This document shows, piece after piece, positions 59,603-64,000 of a DNA stretch of 64,000 nucleotides. Source of the stretch: Larkinella knui (GTDB lineage Bacteria; Bacteroidota; Bacteroidia; Cytophagales; Spirosomataceae); contig NZ_RQJP01000007.1 of NCBI RefSeq assembly GCF_003858645.1, positions 186,001-250,000 of the forward strand. Reading direction: 5' to 3'. A program made the translations under genes and the position numbers. The notes beneath the pieces were generated by a model. That model was given only the letters and a program-made list of their open reading frames with translations, had not been told where the DNA came from and made no database searches. Each line of letters begins with the position of its first letter. Position 1 is the stretch's first letter.

Positions 59603-59668
59603 CTACGGTTTTAACCGTGGGACCGCGATGAAAAAACGCCGTTTCAGACAAACCGTTGAAACGGTTTC
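59603..59668. repeat. Pair of short REP-like palindromes
   Basis: 59603-59622 is a 9-bp stem around ACGGTT-TT-AACCGT; 59651-59668 is a perfect 8-bp stem AAACCGTT-GA-AACGGTTT. They fill the gap before the cytochrome gene. The shape recalls 35859-35886. Confidence 0.45.
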
Positions 59669-59802
59669 AGGAGTGACCGGTATTCGTTTAAACCCATAGT
59701 TAAATCGCAACGGCGAACCGCCCGTGGGCTGATGATTAACATGACATGCTGAAGCAGCTGCCTGGTTATTTAAATGGTTTGTTACGCTCATTTTATTCTT
59801 AA

Positions 59803-60243
59803 ATGCATTCATATAAATTACGTATTACCGCGTTTTTAACGCTGGGTTTAATCGGGATGATGAGCTTCACGGATAAGCCAAAAACCGACGATCCGAAGCA
59901 GGACAAATGGAAGGCACCAACCTGGGCCGATACGCTGAAAAGTCACTTTCCGACGGAGCCGTTAACACTGGCGCAGGGCGAAGAATTATTCATGGAATAT
60001 TGCTCATCCTGCCACGGCGAAGCGGGGTATGGCGATGGCGCTGCGGGCCGGGCTTTAGGAGCCAAACCGGCCAACTTTCACGACCCGGAAGTGAGCAAAC
60101 AAAGCGACGGGGCTTTGTTCTGGAAACTGTCGAATGGTCGGGGAAATATGCCACCTTTTAAAGATGTTTTTTCCGAAGAACAGCGGTGGCAATTAGTGGG
60201 CTATCTCCGTAAATTAACCAAAAAGAACCCGGACACGAAATGA
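59803..60243 (+). CDS. Exported mono-haem cytochrome c
   Basis: This 146-aa protein has an N-terminal hydrophobic segment (signal or anchor) and one haem-binding CSSCH at residues 67-71. A later NMPPF Met can serve as axial ligand. It should shuttle electrons from the flanking dehydrogenase-like proteins to the respiratory chain. Its stop overlaps the next start as ATGA (60240-60243), coupling it to the 489-aa dehydrogenase-like protein. Confidence 0.93.
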   Translation: MHSYKLRITAFLTLGLIGMMSFTDKPKTDDPKQDKWKAPTWADTLKSHFPTEPLTLAQGEELFMEYCSSCHGEAGYGDGAAGRALGAKPANFHDPEVSKQSDGALFWKLSNGRGNMPPFKDVFSEEQRWQLVGYLRKLTKKNPDTK

Positions 60244-61709
60244 CTTCATTCAACTTATTTCTGAGAAAAATAAGCGTACTGACCGCCGTCGTATGTTGCC
60301 CGGTATTGCTCTGTGCGCAAGGCCCCGATGCCAAGCCGCCTGTGCCGCCGACAGCCCTGCGCCCGGACATTAAAGTGGAACATTTCATGGCCGTCGGGCC
60401 CGAAGCCGTGCGGCTCATTCAGCATCCGACGACCGGCGACATTTACTATACGACGTTTACCGGCGACGTGTTTCGGGTTAAAATGAACGGCCAGCCGCCG
60501 GTTGCCGAAAAGGTTTTTTCGGCCGAAGACCACGGCATTACGCGCTTGCAGGGAGCGGCTTTTCTGAAAAATACGCTGTTTTTGGCGGGCAACATCAGCG
60601 TCAATAACAACAAGGGCACAAAAGGCCGGATGGTGCGCTACGACCTGGCCTCGGGCGAAAAACCGGAGATGACCGTCGTGTTCAATACCGTCGAGTACGG
60701 GACCAACAAAACCACCTTTGACCACGGTTGGAATGCGTTGGAAATCAGCCCGGATGAGAAATACATTTACGTCAATACCGGCGCCCGGACCGATCACGGG
60801 GAGGTGCAAGATAACGGTGGTATATACCCGAATGCGCGCGATAATGCGCTGACCGCCCGGATTTTCCGTTTTCCGGTCGAGGCTAAAAATCTGGAACTGG
60901 CGAATGATGAAGCGAAGTTGCGAGCCGATGGCTACATCTACGCCGAAGGCATCCGGAACGCCTACGACATGGCATTCGATGGTGACGGCAAGCTGTTTGC
61001 GGTTTCCAATTCCGGCGATTACGACCATCCCGAAGATATGTTCTGGGTGCGGCAGGGCCATCATTACGGTTTTCCGTGGGTCATGGGCGGCATCGAAAAT
61101 CCGCAGCAAAATCCTGACTGGCAGCCCGACCCGGAGAAAGATCCGTTCATGAGCAAATTTGCCCACGCGTGGCTGATGCGGTATTTCCGGAACGATCCGG
61201 AGTTTCCGAAAAAACCGGCGGGCGTCAACTTTACAGGGCCGGTATTGAACGTGGGGCCGGATGCGAATGAATACCGCGACCGGGCGACCGGGATCGTGAT
61301 GGACGGCGATTCGACGCACGTTCCGGTCGGAACCTTTAACGCGCACAGTTCGCCTTTGGCGTTGTTTTTCGATACCAAAAAAGTGCTGGCCGATGACTTA
61401 AAAGGCGACGGTTTTGTAATCCGGTATTCGGGCCCGCGACGTAATGCAACGGCGATCAATCCACTTAAAAAACAGGGCCGCGACTTATTGCATCTTGATT
61501 TAACGTACAACAAAACCACGGATAATTATTCGGTTAAAACCACCCGGATTGTTGACGGTTTTACGGAACCAACGGACGCTTTGCTGGTGGATAATGCCGT
61601 CTATGTGATCGAATACGGCGGGAAAGGCGGCAACATCTGGAAAATAACCTTGCCGGCCGATCAGAAAGCGATGAAGAAACAGCGTAAAAAATCCAAATTA
61701 ACCGATTAA
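60240..61709 (+). CDS. Exported PQQ-dependent sugar dehydrogenase-like protein
   Basis: This 489-aa protein has a signal peptide (cleavage near LCA-QGP) and a glucose/sorbosone-dehydrogenase-type beta-propeller over nearly all the rest. Typical segments are GWNALEISPDEKYIYVNTGA, EGIRNAYDMAFDGDGKLF and GHHYGFPWVMGGIENP. It lacks a haem motif of its own and is translationally coupled to the preceding cytochrome c, its likely electron acceptor. The C-terminus is Lys-rich. Substrate unknown, probably a sugar or polyol. Confidence 0.88.
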   Translation: MTSFNLFLRKISVLTAVVCCPVLLCAQGPDAKPPVPPTALRPDIKVEHFMAVGPEAVRLIQHPTTGDIYYTTFTGDVFRVKMNGQPPVAEKVFSAEDHGITRLQGAAFLKNTLFLAGNISVNNNKGTKGRMVRYDLASGEKPEMTVVFNTVEYGTNKTTFDHGWNALEISPDEKYIYVNTGARTDHGEVQDNGGIYPNARDNALTARIFRFPVEAKNLELANDEAKLRADGYIYAEGIRNAYDMAFDGDGKLFAVSNSGDYDHPEDMFWVRQGHHYGFPWVMGGIENPQQNPDWQPDPEKDPFMSKFAHAWLMRYFRNDPEFPKKPAGVNFTGPVLNVGPDANEYRDRATGIVMDGDSTHVPVGTFNAHSSPLALFFDTKKVLADDLKGDGFVIRYSGPRRNATAINPLKKQGRDLLHLDLTYNKTTDNYSVKTTRIVDGFTEPTDALLVDNAVYVIEYGGKGGNIWKITLPADQKAMKKQRKKSKLTD

Positions 61710-61719
61710 CGACACGATT

Positions 61720-62937
61720 ATGTTAAGCAGAAGAAAGCTCATTAAACGTTTATCGACCGTGCCCCTTCTGGGCGGATTGGTAGGCGGTATTCCCCTCACT
61801 TCATCAGCAGCTTCGCTGGCGGCTCCCAAACGGGATTTGTTCAAGGAGTTTGGCGTTCGGACGTTTATCAATGCGGCCGGAACACTGACGTATATGACCG
61901 GTTCGCTGATGCACGACGAAGTGCTCGAAGCCATTAACAATGCCTCGAAAGAGTTTTGTTTGCTGGACGAATTGCAGGATAAAGTTGGCGAGAAAATTGC
62001 CAAAATGGTGCATTCGGAAGCGGCTGTGGTAACCTCGGGTGCGTTTTCGGGAATGACGCTGGGGCTGGCGGGCATCCTGACCGGCCTGGACCAGAAAAAA
62101 GTAGAAGCGTTGCCGCACCTGGAAGGGACGGGGATGAAATCGGAGGTGATTTGCCAGAAAGGACACGAAATTGTGTATAACCACGCGCTGACCAATACCG
62201 GTTGCAAAATGGTGATGGTCGAAACCGTTGAGGACGTGGAAAAAGCCATCAACGAGAAAACCGCTCTTATGCACTTCCTGCATATTCAGTCGGATAAAGG
62301 CAAAATTATGCACGAGGAGTGGGTGGCTTTGGGTAAGAAGCACAACATTCCAACCTCCATCGACATTGCCGCCGATGTGCCGCCGACCGAAAACCTCTGG
62401 AAATTCAACGACATGGGGTTCAGTTTTGTGGTCGTTTCGGGCGGAAAAGCCATGCGCGGACCGCAAAGTGCGGGGTTGCTGATGGGCAAGAAAGACATCA
62501 TTGCAGCCGCCCGGATGCACATGCCCCCGCGCGGTTTCAACATCGGCCGCGGCATGAAAGTGAACAAGGAAGAAATTTTGGGCATGTACGTCGCCCTCGA
62601 AAAATTCATCACGCAGGATTATACCAAGCTCTGGAAGTCGTGGGAAGACGGCGTTGCGCACGTCGAAAATACCGTTAAAACCATCAATGGCATCAAAACG
62701 GAAGTCCGTGTGAATCCGCTGGGCAATCATACGCCCTCGCTCCGCATCTCCTGGGACCCGGCGCAACTCAAGATTTCGGGCAAGCAATTGCAGGAAGCAC
62801 TGCGGAACGGTGATCCGTCCATCGAAGTCGGTGGCGGTGGTCCCAGCAGCATCGGCGTTACGGTCTGGATGCTGAAACCGGGCCAGGAAAAAATCGTAGC
62901 GAAACGAATTAAGGAAGAGCTTTCGAAGGCGGTTTAA
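61720..62937 (+). CDS. Tat-signal SelA/DgaE-like PLP-dependent enzyme, copy 2
   Basis: A 405-aa close paralogue of copy 1 over its whole length. The Tat-like signal is SRRKLIKRLSTVPLLGG. The fold-type I PLP features are kept: NAAGTLTYMTGSLM, SIDIAADVPP and the Schiff-base Lys243 in VSGGKAMRGPQS. Long blocks are identical to copy 1 (for instance IGRGMKVNKEEILGMYVALE), whereas substrate-loop residues differ, such as GSTIGRG versus GFNIGRG. The two may handle related substrates or epimers. It starts 10 bases after the dehydrogenase-like gene. Confidence 0.85.
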   Translation: MLSRRKLIKRLSTVPLLGGLVGGIPLTSSAASLAAPKRDLFKEFGVRTFINAAGTLTYMTGSLMHDEVLEAINNASKEFCLLDELQDKVGEKIAKMVHSEAAVVTSGAFSGMTLGLAGILTGLDQKKVEALPHLEGTGMKSEVICQKGHEIVYNHALTNTGCKMVMVETVEDVEKAINEKTALMHFLHIQSDKGKIMHEEWVALGKKHNIPTSIDIAADVPPTENLWKFNDMGFSFVVVSGGKAMRGPQSAGLLMGKKDIIAAARMHMPPRGFNIGRGMKVNKEEILGMYVALEKFITQDYTKLWKSWEDGVAHVENTVKTINGIKTEVRVNPLGNHTPSLRISWDPAQLKISGKQLQEALRNGDPSIEVGGGGPSSIGVTVWMLKPGQEKIVAKRIKEELSKAV

Positions 62938-62947
62938 AATTGCCCTT

Positions 62948-63030
62948 AACCGAATCGTCGGCCCGGCCCCTGAAAGGCTTCCAATCCGGATATAAAAGTT
63001 CCCTTCAGGGCCCGGTCCGACGATTCGGTT
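62948..63030. repeat. Large imperfect inverted repeat before amidohydrolase copy 2
   Basis: The 27-bp arms 62948-62974 and 63004-63030 pair with two mismatches around a 29-base loop. No T run follows. It could be an RNA processing or attenuation hairpin, or a palindromic element. Confidence 0.7.
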
Positions 63031-63065
63031 GGGGGTATTCTCCTGAATTAACTAACCCTAATCGT

Positions 63066-64000
63066 ATGAAAAATCGGTTTCTTTTCATTTTTACCGCCCT
63101 GGTCACTGTCGCTCATCTGGCCTGGGCGCAACCCTACCACGTTGTGATCAAGGGCGGGCACGTCATCGACCCCAAAAATAACATCAACGGGATTATGGAT
63201 GTGGCCATTCTGGACGGGAAAATCGCGAAGGTGGCGAAAAACATCGATGCGACGGGTGCCCGGCAGGTGGTCAAGGCCAAAGGAATGTACGTGACGCCCG
63301 GTATCATCGACATCCATACCCACGTTTTTTTTGGGACCAATATGGACCAGACCTACAGTAACGGACCGAATGCGTTGCCGCCCGACGGGTTTACATTTCG
63401 GAATGGCGTGACAACCATCGTCGATGCGGGCTGTTCGGGCTGGCGGGATTTCGAAACGTTCAAGAAACAAACGATCGATGCGTCGCAGACACGGGTGCTG
63501 GCGTTGCTCAACATTGTCGGTAGCGGTATGCGGGGTGGCAAATTCGAGCAGAACATCGAAGACATGGACCCTAAAGCGACGGCGGAAATGGCCCGGAAAT
63601 ACCCGGATCTGGTTGTGGGCGTCAAACTGGCGCACTTCAACGGCCACGACTGGACCCCAACCGACCGCGCCGTGGAAGCCGGAAAGCTGGCGAACAAGCC
63701 GGTGATGATCGACTTCGGCGGCAGCAAACCGACACTTTCCATTGAAGAGTTATTCCTGAGACACCTTCGTCCGGGCGATATTTTCACCCATTGTTTCGGA
63801 CAACTGGCCACCCGCGAGCCGATTCTGGATGTGGCGACCAACAAGGTAAAACCGTTTGTGTGGGAAGCGCAGAAGAAAGGTGTCTTGTTCGACGTGGGCT
63901 ACGGCGGCATCAGCTTTGCGTTCTCCCAGGCCATTCCGGCGCTGAAAAGCGGTTTTTTTCCGAACACGATCAGTACCGATATTCATACCGGCAGCATGAA
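63066..64000 (+). CDS. Amidohydrolase/deacetylase-family metallohydrolase, copy 2 (cut by window end)
   Basis: The frame opens at ATG 63066 and is still open at the window end after about 311 residues, so it is partial. It has a signal peptide (MKNRFLFIFTALVTVAHLAWA-Q) and is a clear paralogue of copy 1. HxH is in IIDIHTHVFFG, the candidate Lys in VGVKLAHFNGH, then MIDFGGSKPTLSIEELFLRH, DIFTHCFG and, at the edge, ISTDIHTGSM. It follows PLP copy 2 exactly as copy 1 follows PLP copy 1, so the pair was duplicated as a unit or recruited twice. Confidence 0.9.
   Translation, partial: MKNRFLFIFTALVTVAHLAWAQPYHVVIKGGHVIDPKNNINGIMDVAILDGKIAKVAKNIDATGARQVVKAKGMYVTPGIIDIHTHVFFGTNMDQTYSNGPNALPPDGFTFRNGVTTIVDAGCSGWRDFETFKKQTIDASQTRVLALLNIVGSGMRGGKFEQNIEDMDPKATAEMARKYPDLVVGVKLAHFNGHDWTPTDRAVEAGKLANKPVMIDFGGSKPTLSIEELFLRHLRPGDIFTHCFGQLATREPILDVATNKVKPFVWEAQKKGVLFDVGYGGISFAFSQAIPALKSGFFPNTISTDIHTGSM

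Noticed and set aside
59781-59810. TGTTAC upstream of the cytochrome c gene
   Set aside because: The bases 17 downstream are ATGCAT, not GAATA, so it does not match the regulon element.

Overview
The window looks like chromosomal DNA from a GC-rich member of the Bacteroidota, probably order Cytophagales (Spirosoma/Larkinella-like; the genus is inference). The evidence is a SusC/SusD pair with FecI-type sigma and FecR-type anti-sigma genes, a gliding/T9SS (CHU_C-type) C-terminal sorting domain, GH97 and GH2 glycosidases, DUF885 and DUF5009 proteins, many exported proteins, and occasional TTTG/TAnnTTTG-like promoters. I saw no rRNA, tRNA, CRISPR array, transposase or phage gene.

Region 1 (1-2.7 kb): the edge of a possible DUF433-like gene, a clear terminator, and an exported M1-type metallopeptidase.

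Region 2 (2.8-24.5 kb) is the most distinctive part. It holds an exported caspase/CHAT protease cluster: a 14-blade WD40-caspase, an exported M48-like TPR protein, a membrane-anchored TPR-CHAT protein, an ankyrin-TPR-CHAT protein, a caspase with a DUF4384-like tail, and a four-gene operon of PPC-domain proteins, a beta-barrel and a repeat protein. Two sigma/anti-sigma pairs lie inside it. Six sites share TGTTAC, exactly 17 bases, then GAATAA or GAATAT. They sit upstream of most transcription units here, including one of the sigma genes. One 41-bp palindromic block carries two of them, facing opposite ways. I infer an autoregulated ECF-sigma regulon controlling exported caspase-like proteases.

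Region 3 (24.5-38.3 kb): a DUF885 protein, a GH2 glycosidase, then a defence-like island of hsdM, hsdS and an AAA ATPase with ATGA overlaps and no hsdR. Two paralogous secreted-protein genes flank the island and share a nearly identical 400-bp segment in direct orientation. A perfect 17-bp inverted repeat also brackets it. A PHP/GDPD fusion protein and a cold-shock gene follow.

Region 4 (38.4-47.7 kb): a polysaccharide utilisation locus of GH97, SusD, SusC with STN domain, and FecR, with the FecI-like sigma gene divergent. An intrinsic terminator or attenuator lies between fecR and susC.

Region 5 (47.9-53.3 kb): a subtilisin with a large insertion, a T9SS-sorted surface protein, a DUF5009/NagX-like membrane protein and a ThuA-domain protein.

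Region 6 (53.4-64 kb, runs off the window): an orphan FecR, then a co-oriented run of a Tat-signal RidA, a Tat-signal SelA/DgaE-like PLP enzyme, an exported amidohydrolase, a sorbosone-dehydrogenase-like/cytochrome c fusion, a cytochrome c, a second sugar-dehydrogenase-like protein, and second copies of the PLP enzyme and amidohydrolase. I infer a periplasmic catabolic route, possibly for amino sugars or their acids, in which a PLP lyase and an imine deaminase work outside the cytoplasm beside periplasmic oxidation.
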